The notes under the pieces were generated by a model. That model worked only from the letters and a program-made list of their open reading frames with translations, did no database searches and had not been told where the DNA came from. Below, one piece after another: positions 6,945-13,641 of a stretch of 17,818 nt of DNA. Source of the DNA: Candidatus Aenigmatarchaeota archaeon (GTDB lineage: Archaea > Aenigmatarchaeota > Aenigmatarchaeia > PWEA01 > JAGHBM01); assembly GCA_023133195.1 (NCBI GenBank), contig JAGLWW010000001.1:1-17818 (forward strand). Reading direction: 5' to 3'. A program made the translations under genes and the position numbers. Position 1 is the first letter of the stretch. Each line of letters begins with the position of its first letter.

Positions 6945-7139
6945 ATGGTTAAGGAAAAGGTATGCTCGACGTGCAGAAGATTTGTTTATGGAAACGTATG
7001 TCCTGCATGTAAAATTTCAAAACTTACGAGAAACTGGCAGGGTTCTGTTGTGATTCTTAATCCTGACAGCGAGATAGCCCAGACTCTGGGCATAAGTGCT
7101 CCGGGAAGATATGCTATCTCTGTTTCAAAACTTGGATAA
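6945..7139 (+). CDS. spt4: Transcription elongation factor Spt4 (formerly Rpo subunit E'')
   Basis: A 64-residue zinc protein that partners with Spt5 to clamp RNA polymerase on DNA for processive elongation. The four zinc ligands are Cys7, Cys10, Cys19 and Cys22 (VCSTC and NVCPAC). The conserved sections WQGSVVILNP, IAQTLGI and PGRYAISV follow. The longer frame beginning at 6867 is rejected because ATG 6945 has AGGTGA at 6935-6940 with a 4-base spacer and gives the usual family N-terminus. It begins 8 bases after rpo7. Confidence 0.95.
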   Translation: MVKEKVCSTCRRFVYGNVCPACKISKLTRNWQGSVVILNPDSEIAQTLGISAPGRYAISVSKLG

Positions 7140-7161
7140 AAAGGTGAAGGGTGAAAAAACA

Positions 7162-8169
7162 ATGAAAATAAAAGTTACAAACATAAAGAAAAATTCTTTG
7201 TTGAAAAGAAAGGAGATTTTCGGTATCATAGAACATGACGGAATGCCCACGCCTTCAAGGGCCTCTGTGCAAAAATATCTTGCCAAAGAAAACAAGATTA
7301 ATGAAAAATATGTGGATATAAGAAAAATATTTTCTGCAACAGGCAGGGAAGACGCAAAACTAATAGTATATATATGGGATAAAAAAGAAGTTCCCGTTCT
7401 TGAAGAAAAAAAGCCTGTCAAAAAAGAACTGGAGAAGAAGGAACCCACGGAAGAAAAACCAAAGGAAGAAGTAAAACCTGAGCTGAAAAAAGAAGCTGAA
7501 ACTCCAAAGGAGACAAAAACCGAAGAGAAACCAGTGAAACCAGAGAAAAAGCCGGAAAAAGAAGAGACTGTAGAAAAGAAGGAAAAAGAAACAAAGGAGC
7601 CATCCAAAAAGGAAGAAACTCCAAAAGAAGAGAAAATCAAGGAAGAGCCAGAAAAGAAAGTGGAGGAAAAAAAGCCAAAACCAGAAGCTAAGCCAGAGGA
7701 AAAGGAACCACCCACAAAGACAGAAGAACCAAAGAAAGAAAAGAAAGAAGCTAAACCCAAAAAAGAGAAAAAAGGAATTATAGATAAAATTGAAGAAGAA
7801 GTTGAGGAAATAAAGGAAGGGCTAGAGAAAATAGAAAAAAAGATTGAAAAGAAAGTCAAGGAAGGTATAAAGAAAATAGAAGGAAAAGTTGAAGAGATTA
7901 CTCCTAAAGAAGAAAAATTAGAAAAGGAAGTGGAGAAAGAGAAGGAGAAAGTCAAAAAAGAAATAAAAAAGGTGGGTAAAAAACTGGAAAAAGAGGCCGA
8001 AAAAGATGTGAAAAAGGAAGTTAATGATATAAAAAAAGAGATAGAAAAGAAAGTAGAAGAAAAAGCAAAGGAAAAGATAGAAGAACTAAAAGAAAAACTT
8101 GAAGAAGATATTGAGGAAGAAGTTGAAAGGGTGGAAAAAAAGATTGAAAAGGAAATAAAGAAAAGGTAA
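7162..8169 (+). CDS. rps24e: Ribosomal protein S24e with very long Lys/Glu-rich C-terminal extension
   Basis: Residues 1 to about 78 are a normal S24e core: MKIKVTNIKKNSLLKRKEI, EHDGMPTPSRASVQKYLA and DIRKIFSATGREDAKLIVYIW, fitting the small-subunit protein. S24e in archaea is usually about 100 residues; here the frame continues to 335. The extra 255 or so residues are almost entirely Lys and Glu. The first half (about 79-204) is rich in Pro, with repeated KPEEK-like units; the second half (about 205-335) is nearly Pro-free with heptad-like spacing (EKKIEKKVKEGIKKIEG), suggesting a long helix or coiled coil. No membrane segment is seen. The start at 7162 has GGGTGA 8 bases upstream and fits family N-termini; the longer frame from 7096 overlaps spt4. 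No internal stop or frameshift was found, so the fusion looks genuine. Confidence 0.9.
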   Translation: MKIKVTNIKKNSLLKRKEIFGIIEHDGMPTPSRASVQKYLAKENKINEKYVDIRKIFSATGREDAKLIVYIWDKKEVPVLEEKKPVKKELEKKEPTEEKPKEEVKPELKKEAETPKETKTEEKPVKPEKKPEKEETVEKKEKETKEPSKKEETPKEEKIKEEPEKKVEEKKPKPEAKPEEKEPPTKTEEPKKEKKEAKPKKEKKGIIDKIEEEVEEIKEGLEKIEKKIEKKVKEGIKKIEGKVEEITPKEEKLEKEVEKEKEKVKKEIKKVGKKLEKEAEKDVKKEVNDIKKEIEKKVEEKAKEKIEELKEKLEEDIEEEVERVEKKIEKEIKKR

Positions 8170-8175
8170 CGTAAA

Positions 8176-8829
8176 ATGTATATAATAATAATAGGTGCAG
8201 GCGGTATAGGAAAAAAACTGGTGAAATTTGCCCTAAAAGACAAACATAATGTAATTGTAATAGAAAAGGAACAGGAAAAATGCGAGGAACTTGTGAGAAA
8301 GTTTGATGTTGCCATAATACATGCTGATGCTACTCAGGAAGAAACTCTCAAGGAAGCGGAAATAAAAAAGGCCGATGCCCTTATTGCCACCACGGCAGAC
8401 GATTCAATAAACCTTATGGTGGTCTCTCTAGCAAAGAACATGAATGTCCCTCTTTTGATTTCAGTGGTCAACAAGGAAGAAGCAAAGCCAATGTTTTTGG
8501 AAAAGGAAGTCAATATAGTGAAGAATCCGGATGACCTGATGGCAGAGTATCTTTACAAATCCTTAAAGCATCCAACAGTGGATGATTTTATGCATGTGGG
8601 AGAGAAAGCAGAGATGTTTACCCTTCCGTTATCAATGAAATCCAAGCTTTCCGGAAAGAGCATAAAAAAACTAAAGCTTCCAAAGAAGTGCCTTATAGTT
8701 GCAATAGAAAGGGAAGGTGAATTCATAATACCCACGGAAGAGGTGGAGATATTTCCCGGGGACAAGATAACTGTGCTGGCTCCGGGAGAGCAGGTAGACA
8801 AACTGGGAAAGCTGCTTTCAGCGAGTTAA
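8176..8829 (+). CDS. trkA: TrkA-type potassium uptake regulator (RCK domain protein)
   Basis: A cytosolic nucleotide-binding regulator of TrkH-type K+ channels. The Rossmann RCK-N domain (about 1-118) starts with MYIIIIGAGGIGKKL, a clear GxGxxG loop, and has Glu30 after the second strand, which favours NAD(H) over NADP(H). It continues with HADATQEETLKEA and ADALIATTADDSINLM. A C-terminal RCK-C domain (about 140-213) includes LSGKSIKKLKLP and FPGDKITVLAP. At 217 residues it is a single-repeat subunit, so it should work as an oligomer. An AGGT at 8164-8167, inside the end of rps24e, is the likely ribosome site. It lies 6 bases after rps24e, so it is probably cotranscribed with a ribosomal gene, and 79 bases before trkH. 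Confidence 0.94.
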   Translation: MYIIIIGAGGIGKKLVKFALKDKHNVIVIEKEQEKCEELVRKFDVAIIHADATQEETLKEAEIKKADALIATTADDSINLMVVSLAKNMNVPLLISVVNKEEAKPMFLEKEVNIVKNPDDLMAEYLYKSLKHPTVDDFMHVGEKAEMFTLPLSMKSKLSGKSIKKLKLPKKCLIVAIEREGEFIIPTEEVEIFPGDKITVLAPGEQVDKLGKLLSAS

Positions 8830-8861
8830 TTTTTATATAAATCAATTCATTTTTTCTATTT
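8830..8861 (+). terminator. Possible oligo-T terminator after trkA
   Basis: The 79-base gap between trkA and trkH begins with a T5 run and has a T6 run at 8850-8855 followed by CTATTT. Archaeal polymerases terminate at T-rich stretches without a hairpin, and a new TATA box follows, so termination here is plausible. The section TTTTATATAAAT at 8831-8842 could equally act as a TATA box. Confidence 0.35.
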
Positions 8862-8869
8862 GCTAATCC

Positions 8870-8877
8870 TTTTAAAT
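8870..8877 (+). promoter_or_regulatory. TATA box of trkH
   Basis: TTTTAAAT centred near 8873 predicts a transcript start around 8899, leaving a leader of about 10 bases that contains the AGGTG site at 8898-8902. An alternative TATA-like sequence at 8831-8842 would give a longer leader of about 45 bases. Confidence 0.4.
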
Positions 8878-8908
8878 TCTAAAGTCAAAAAATAACTAGG
8901 TGTGTGTT

Positions 8909-10372
8909 TTGAGGGATGACCTGAAAATAGTATCAAGGGACTTGGGTTCTCTGCTTCTTGTAATAGGAGGATTGACTCTTTTTGTACTGATCGTGCCCTT
9001 GATTTTCGGAGAGTATGCTGCCTTGGGCCCTATAATCATGACGGCAGGGGTCTTTTTCCTGTCAGGAGGACTGCTATATCTTTTGGGCAGGGATGCAGGC
9101 GAAACTAATTTTAAGGATGCTATGGCAACTGCCGCTTTGGGCTGGCTTATTATATCTGTAATAGGCTCCATACCTTTCCTTTACATGTCCGAATACGGAA
9201 TCAATGAAGGTATGGAACCCGTAGATGCCGTGTTCGAGTCATTTGCAGGATGGACAGGAACAGGGTTCAGCATGGTTCTGAACGAGGAGAAACTCTCTTA
9301 TACTCTGCAGTTTTGGCGTTCCCTGATACAGTGGGTTGGGGGAGTCGGTGTTATTGTTTTGACCCTTGCCATTCTTGCCAGACCTGGTACAGGTTCCTTT
9401 ACCCTTTACAAATCGGAGGCAAGGGAGGAAAAAATGCATCCTTCAATCTTATCAACTGTGAAATCCATGTGGTGGATATTTATAATATATACCTTGTTGG
9501 GAATAGTCCTCTTTTACCTGACAGGCATGCCTCTCTGGGAGGCAATCAACCACTGCATGACAGGCCTGTCAACCGGAGGATTTTCCGTTACAAACGAGAG
9601 CATGATGTACTACGGAGCATGGACCCAGATGACAATAATAATTATGATGATTATTGGTGCCATAGCTTTCGTTGCCCATCATAACCTGCTCAAAGGCAAG
9701 TTAAAGAAATTTTTCTCCGACCCCCAGGTTAAGGCATTGTTTGTGTTGATTGCCTTTGGTGGAATTCTTCTTTCCCTGATTAATTATCTCTCACTGAATT
9801 ATGCCTCTTTCTTCGATTCATTGCAGGAATCTTTTTTCCAGTACGTATCCGCAATAACATGCACCGGTTTTTATACCGCTGACATTTCCACTTGGGGGGA
9901 TGCAGCCAAGCTAATCCTTTCAATTGCAATGATAGCAGGCGGTGCGGCAGGTTCCACGGCCGGCGGCATAAAGCTTTTCAGGGTAGTACTTTTGGCCAAG
10001 GGGGTTATGTGGAGGACAAGGCAGGCTATATCAACTCCGAGAAGGATTTTCAGCCACAAACTTGGAACCAAATTCCTTTCCAGTGATGAGTCTAGAAACG
10101 AAGTGAATGAAGCAGCAGTAATATCCTTCCTCTGGGTTATATTCCTGTTCGTTGGAATAATTTCCTTTTCCCTTTTAATGTCAAATGTGAATTTGGTTGA
10201 CATATTCTTTGAAATATGCTCGGCCCAGGGCAATGTGGGACTGTCTTCCGGCATAACAAGTCCGACTATGCCTGACATGGCCAAGGTAATAATGATGTTC
10301 AACATGTGGATAGGCCGCTTGGAGATAATACCAATCATAGTCATGTTCAGGGCCATCTTGGGGAAGAATTAA
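8909..10372 (+). CDS. trkH: TrkH-type potassium uptake protein (membrane subunit)
   Basis: Integral membrane K+ translocating subunit, gated by the TrkA-type protein just upstream. The 487 residues contain the fourfold M-P-M repeat typical of SKT transporters, each with a selectivity-filter glycine: TGTGFS (116-121), STGGFS (221-226), TCTGFYT (317-323) and GNVGLSSG (441-448). The block GGAAGSTAGGIKLFR (about 344-358) and the closing MWIGRLEIIPI are family hallmarks. TTG 8909 is chosen as start because AGGTG at 8898-8902 lies 6 bases upstream and archaeal TrkH proteins begin MRDDL-like; an in-frame GTG at 8900 lies inside that site. Its stop overlaps the stop of a converging gene by four bases. 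Confidence 0.95.
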   Translation: MRDDLKIVSRDLGSLLLVIGGLTLFVLIVPLIFGEYAALGPIIMTAGVFFLSGGLLYLLGRDAGETNFKDAMATAALGWLIISVIGSIPFLYMSEYGINEGMEPVDAVFESFAGWTGTGFSMVLNEEKLSYTLQFWRSLIQWVGGVGVIVLTLAILARPGTGSFTLYKSEAREEKMHPSILSTVKSMWWIFIIYTLLGIVLFYLTGMPLWEAINHCMTGLSTGGFSVTNESMMYYGAWTQMTIIIMMIIGAIAFVAHHNLLKGKLKKFFSDPQVKALFVLIAFGGILLSLINYLSLNYASFFDSLQESFFQYVSAITCTGFYTADISTWGDAAKLILSIAMIAGGAAGSTAGGIKLFRVVLLAKGVMWRTRQAISTPRRIFSHKLGTKFLSSDESRNEVNEAAVISFLWVIFLFVGIISFSLLMSNVNLVDIFFEICSAQGNVGLSSGITSPTMPDMAKVIMMFNMWIGRLEIIPIIVMFRAILGKN

Positions 10373-11427
10373 ATTATATAACCGTAGGCATCTTCTATTA
10401 TTCCTATTCCGTCTCCGGTGTCCTTTTTTGATATCATTTTCTTTCCCGATTCCATGGAGAAGCTGTTTACTCTCACCAAGTTTTGTTCATAATTAAGTTT
10501 ACCTATGGAATTTATTTTAAATTCTTTTTTGGCATAGTTCTCTGTAAGCAGTGTAAATTCTATATCCTTACCTTTTCCGTGAACCAGAAATTGCTTGTTT
10601 ATTTTTCCGAATTTCCTTACCTTTACCTTCTCAAAAAAATATTTTTTCTTTTTATTGCTGTCATAAAAATAGGCAGATGTTGCGAAATTCTTGCTCAATC
10701 TGGACAGGGATATATGCGGTTGCAGGAAAGTCAGCACGGACTTGTCTGAAAAACATATTCTTCCCCAGTACCAGGGAACGCTGGGTAGCGGCGCAGTGAT
10801 GACAACCTTTTGCAAATAACACTGTCCCCTGAATGGAGAACCATTTAGTTTTCCTTCGGAGTCAAGCAACAGGTTTACATTGCCGAATCCCATACCCCCT
10901 TTGAAAAACTCTGAAACTTCATATTTCATGTAATTAGAGCCTTTTTTTGTTTTCAGATTACATACCTCCTTTCCGTTTTCTTTTAGTTTAATCTCGTAAC
11001 TGGGATAGTTCCCTTTTATTGAAAATTCAGTTTTTCCGAAATTTACGGACATTCCCTTGTTATTCATGATTATCAAAGAAGAAACAGTCCGGGAACGGTA
11101 AAATTTCTTGTCATAAAACCAGAATGAAAACGGACCAATGTGTCTGTCATCTGAGAAGCCGTTTAAAATCTCACACCCATCCACTGTATATTTTTTCACA
11201 TTCTGGTTCCCTAAGGTAACCATAAACTGTTTTCCTTTTTTCGATTCGTTGGAAGTGAAAAGCAAAAACCAGTATTCCTTTCCGCGAATCGGGAGATGCT
11301 CAAAGGAAAATAACATTTTGTCAACGTCATCCCATTTCTCCCTGGAAACCAGATTCTTTAATCTCTTGAAACGGGTTTCAATTTTTTTTATCCTTTCCGA
11401 AACGTTATTTATGTAAATATTTTTCAT
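10369..11427 (-). CDS. Uncharacterised protein, tandem paralog A (possible CrtC/AttH-type lipocalin fold)
   Basis: A 352-residue protein without signal peptide or membrane segments. It is a clear paralog of the gene just upstream on the same strand: roughly half of the positions from GKEYWF to the end look identical. Conserved landmarks are GKEYWFLLFTSN, CNLKTKKGS, CYLQKVVITAPLPSVPWYWGR, LQPHIS, KQFLVHGKG, YEQNLV and the C-terminal GDGIGIIEDAYGYII. The PWYWGR and G-x-G-I-x-E-D-x-x-G elements recall the two-lipocalin superfamily of carotenoid hydratase CrtC, AttH and tocopherol cyclase; this is a weak resemblance by eye, and the substrate is unknown. The N-terminus has about 28 more residues than paralog B, with a charged helix. 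ATG 11427 is preceded by AGTGA; a GTG at 11436, one base into the upstream stop, would add three residues. Confidence 0.75.
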   Translation of the reverse strand: MKNIYINNVSERIKKIETRFKRLKNLVSREKWDDVDKMLFSFEHLPIRGKEYWFLLFTSNESKKGKQFMVTLGNQNVKKYTVDGCEILNGFSDDRHIGPFSFWFYDKKFYRSRTVSSLIIMNNKGMSVNFGKTEFSIKGNYPSYEIKLKENGKEVCNLKTKKGSNYMKYEVSEFFKGGMGFGNVNLLLDSEGKLNGSPFRGQCYLQKVVITAPLPSVPWYWGRICFSDKSVLTFLQPHISLSRLSKNFATSAYFYDSNKKKKYFFEKVKVRKFGKINKQFLVHGKGKDIEFTLLTENYAKKEFKINSIGKLNYEQNLVRVNSFSMESGKKMISKKDTGDGIGIIEDAYGYII

Positions 11428-11435
11428 AAAAATCA

Positions 11436-12419
11436 CTAGAGTATATACCCGTAGGCATCTTCCATTATGCCTATGCCCTCCCCTGTATCTTTTTTTGTGA
11501 TTAAAATGTCTTTTGTTTCAAAAGAAAAACTGGAGACCGTTACAAGATTCTGCTCGTATGTAAGTTTTCCTAACGAATTCAAAGAAAATCTCTTCTTTGC
11601 ATATCTGTCAAGCATAATCGTGAATTCACTTTCCCTGGATTTACCGTGCACCAGAAACTGCCTGTTTTTATTTCCGTACTTGCTGACTTTTACATTCCTG
11701 AAAGAATATTTTCTCTTTTTTCTGATATCATAAAAATATGCATGGACAGTAAACTCTTTGGCCAAGTTTAGAACTGATATATGAGGCTGCAAAAAATCCA
11801 GTATATACTTTCCCGGAAAATAAACCCTGCACCAGTACCACGGTATGCCGGGAATCGGGGCGGTTGATATAACTTTCTGCACGTAGCAATGTCCGCTGAA
11901 AGCAGACCCGTTAAGCTTTCCCCTGAAACCAAGCAGGAGATTTATGTAACCCGCGCCAATGTCTCCGCTGAAATAATCTATCACCTCATGCTCAGTGTAG
12001 TCGGAGCCTTTCTTTGTTTTAAGGTTGCACACAACCTTTCCGTTCTCTTTTATTTTAAGAGCATAGTTGGGATATTTTCCTTCAAATAAAATCTCTCTTT
12101 TTCCGGATTTTACTTCAAGCCTGTCGCGCTTTATATCTATTGAAGACAGGAGAGTCGGAAATCTGTGCATCTTTCTATCGTAGAACAAATAGGAAGACGG
12201 TCCTTTGTGACTGCCTTTGAAGGAATACTTTTCTTTTATTTTACAATCATCCACAATATAGCTGCTTATATTCTGGTCACCAAAAGTGAGCATAAGCTGC
12301 CTTCCACTTTTTGGATTATTTGACGTAAACAAAAAAAACCAGTATTCCTTTCCGTGCTTGGGAAGTCTCTCAAAGGAGAATATTGTCTTGTGCACGTTAT
12401 TTATTGAAGTTTCCAACAT
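11436..12419 (-). CDS. Uncharacterised protein, tandem paralog B (possible CrtC/AttH-type lipocalin fold)
   Basis: A 327-residue soluble-looking protein, upstream paralog of the gene at 10369-11427. It shares GKEYWFFLFTSN, CNLKTKKGS, CYVQKVISTAPIPGIPWYWCR, LQPHIS, RQFLVHGK, YEQNLV and GIGIMEDAYGYIL. It has Cys where paralog A has Gly in PWYWGR. The open frame extends to 12548, but the start at ATG 12419 is preferred: an AGGT site lies 7-8 bases upstream, a TATA box fits it, and the extra 43 residues look like translated intergenic DNA and overlap the divergent gene. The stop overlaps the GTG alternative start of paralog A by one base, so the pair is surely cotranscribed. The CrtC/AttH-like assignment is tentative; the neighbouring TrkH gene gives no functional hint. 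Confidence 0.75.
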   Translation of the reverse strand: MLETSINNVHKTIFSFERLPKHGKEYWFFLFTSNNPKSGRQLMLTFGDQNISSYIVDDCKIKEKYSFKGSHKGPSSYLFYDRKMHRFPTLLSSIDIKRDRLEVKSGKREILFEGKYPNYALKIKENGKVVCNLKTKKGSDYTEHEVIDYFSGDIGAGYINLLLGFRGKLNGSAFSGHCYVQKVISTAPIPGIPWYWCRVYFPGKYILDFLQPHISVLNLAKEFTVHAYFYDIRKKRKYSFRNVKVSKYGNKNRQFLVHGKSRESEFTIMLDRYAKKRFSLNSLGKLTYEQNLVTVSSFSFETKDILITKKDTGEGIGIMEDAYGYIL

Positions 12420-12447
12420 GAAAAGTACCTGTTTAATTTTGATTTCC

Positions 12448-12458
12448 TTTATAAAATA
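12448..12458 (-). promoter_or_regulatory. TATA box of the paralog B-A operon
   Basis: Read on the minus strand this is TATTTTATAAA. Its centre lies about 26 bases before the region of the AGGT site at 12427-12430, so the mRNA would have a leader of around 8-10 bases before ATG 12419. It is one half of a divergent promoter region of about 100 bases. Confidence 0.5.
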
Positions 12459-12480
12459 GCATTTGTTTTTAATAAAATTA

Positions 12481-12488
12481 TTTAAATC
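12481..12488 (+). promoter_or_regulatory. TATA box of the EF-Tu-domain-like gene
   Basis: TTTAAATC is centred about 26 bases before the AGGTGG ribosome site at 12510. It gives a leader of roughly 10 bases to the GTG start at 12520. This spacing excludes the upstream in-frame ATG at 12463. Confidence 0.5.
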
Positions 12489-12519
12489 TGTTAACTTTAA
12501 TAGATTTAGAGGTGGTTTC

Positions 12520-12774
12520 GTGGAAGGCAAGAAAGTGGGGAGTATCACTCATTACTTCAACAAGATTGGCGTGGCTGTAATAGAACTGACTGACACACTG
12601 AAAGAAGGGGACAAGATAAAGATAAAGGGCTCCATAACCGACTTCGACCAGATGGTGGAATCAATGCAGATAGAACATGAAAAGGTGGAAGAAGCAACGG
12701 CAGGCCAGGCAATAGGAATGAAAGTAAGTGAAGATGTGAGATCGGGAGACGAAGTCTTTATAGTGGAAGAGTGA
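12520..12774 (+). CDS. Small translation elongation factor-like protein (EF-Tu domain II-type beta barrel)
   Basis: An 84-residue protein that corresponds to one translation-factor domain II barrel with no GTPase domain. The sequence KVGSITHYFNKIGVAVIEL, then LKEGDKIKIKG, the middle MQIEHEKVEEATAGQAIGMKV and the ending VRSGDEVFIVEE follow the order of elements seen in EF-Tu, IF2 and SelB domain II. Archaeal genomes carry short proteins of this kind, annotated as elongation factor-like and related to the C-terminal part of some U32 peptidases; their function is not established. GTG 12520 has AGGTGG at 12510-12515 upstream. The gene stands alone: divergent from paralog B and with its stop touching the stop of the metallophosphoesterase gene. 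Confidence 0.8.
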   Translation: MEGKKVGSITHYFNKIGVAVIELTDTLKEGDKIKIKGSITDFDQMVESMQIEHEKVEEATAGQAIGMKVSEDVRSGDEVFIVEE

Positions 12775-13638
12775 TTAAGGGTTTAGCTTTTTGAATTCAA
12801 TATTTAATTTAGAATCAAGTAGGGTTATTTCTACCAGTTCCTTTTCTTTATCAAAGTTACCAGCATTTATGCAGTGTGTATCATCAATTTTATCGGTTCC
12901 TTTAGCTTCATGGATATGACCAAAAATACTCATAAGAGGTTTGTATTCAAGTATGAATTTTCTCAAACCTGTGCTACCAACGTTCCCATCTTCAGCTGTC
13001 TCTCCGTAAGATTTTACAGCCCATTTTACAAGTTCCAGTTTAACCTTGTCGAGAATCTTGTAAGGTGGTGTGTGTGTAACTGTTATAACCCTATTGGATG
13101 GATGATTTTCTGTCAGGGTTTTCAAGTCTTTGTATACATCCTCCTCCCTAAAGCTGTTTAATTCTTTGGATGTCTCTTCATGAGTATATCCAAAAATATC
13201 CTTCTTCAGCGGCTCTTTCATTTCCCATGGATACATGGGATGGCCGTTATATCCCACCAAATAAAACCCATTAACTTCCACAATCTTGTTATGAATAATT
13301 TCAAAGTTTTTTGGCTTCGCTCTTGCCACTATTGATTTGAAGTCTGTGTTTCCATAAACGGCAAAAACCTTTATACCGAGTTTCCCAAGATTTTCATCCA
13401 CCTCTTTGAGTTTCTCAACGGAAGGTTCCAGCAGTTCCTGATAATACTCCTTGGGGTTTTTTCCGGGTGGAATGAAACTCCTGTCTTCCATTCCTCTGGC
13501 TTTTCCTATTTTCCATCCTTCAGGTGAACCAGACATATCGCCTGTTAAAATAATGAATGTGTAATCGCTAAGTTTGAGACTTGACAAAGAATTTAGGTAA
13601 CCCGCTTTTTCTATATCTCCTATAATCAAGAAATTCAT
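12775..13638 (-). CDS. Calcineurin-type metallophosphoesterase with altered first motif
   Basis: A 287-residue member of the calcineurin-like superfamily. The metal-site motifs appear in order: GDIE (Asp8, Glu10), TGD (Asp34), YGNTD (Asn97), THTPP (His189) and GHIHEA (His241, His243). The first motif is normally D-x-H; here the histidine is replaced by glutamate, which could still bind metal but may change activity. An insertion of charged residues (about 45-85) and a helical stretch (about 140-180) lie between motifs. The substrate cannot be told. It is the second gene of a minus-strand pair, starting 3 bases after the nucleotidyltransferase-like gene, so the two are cotranscribed and probably translated in sequence. 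Its stop abuts the stop of the converging gene with no gap. Confidence 0.88.
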   Translation of the reverse strand: MNFLIIGDIEKAGYLNSLSSLKLSDYTFIILTGDMSGSPEGWKIGKARGMEDRSFIPPGKNPKEYYQELLEPSVEKLKEVDENLGKLGIKVFAVYGNTDFKSIVARAKPKNFEIIHNKIVEVNGFYLVGYNGHPMYPWEMKEPLKKDIFGYTHEETSKELNSFREEDVYKDLKTLTENHPSNRVITVTHTPPYKILDKVKLELVKWAVKSYGETAEDGNVGSTGLRKFILEYKPLMSIFGHIHEAKGTDKIDDTHCINAGNFDKEKELVEITLLDSKLNIEFKKLNP

Positions 13639-13641
13639 TTT

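Noticed and set aside
7125..8315. 396-codon open frame on the minus strand opposite rps24e
   Set aside because: It is the mirror of Lys/Glu codons: AAA, AAG and GAA read backwards give Phe, Leu and Ser, which explains its Ser/Phe composition. It has no promoter or ribosome site and no domain.
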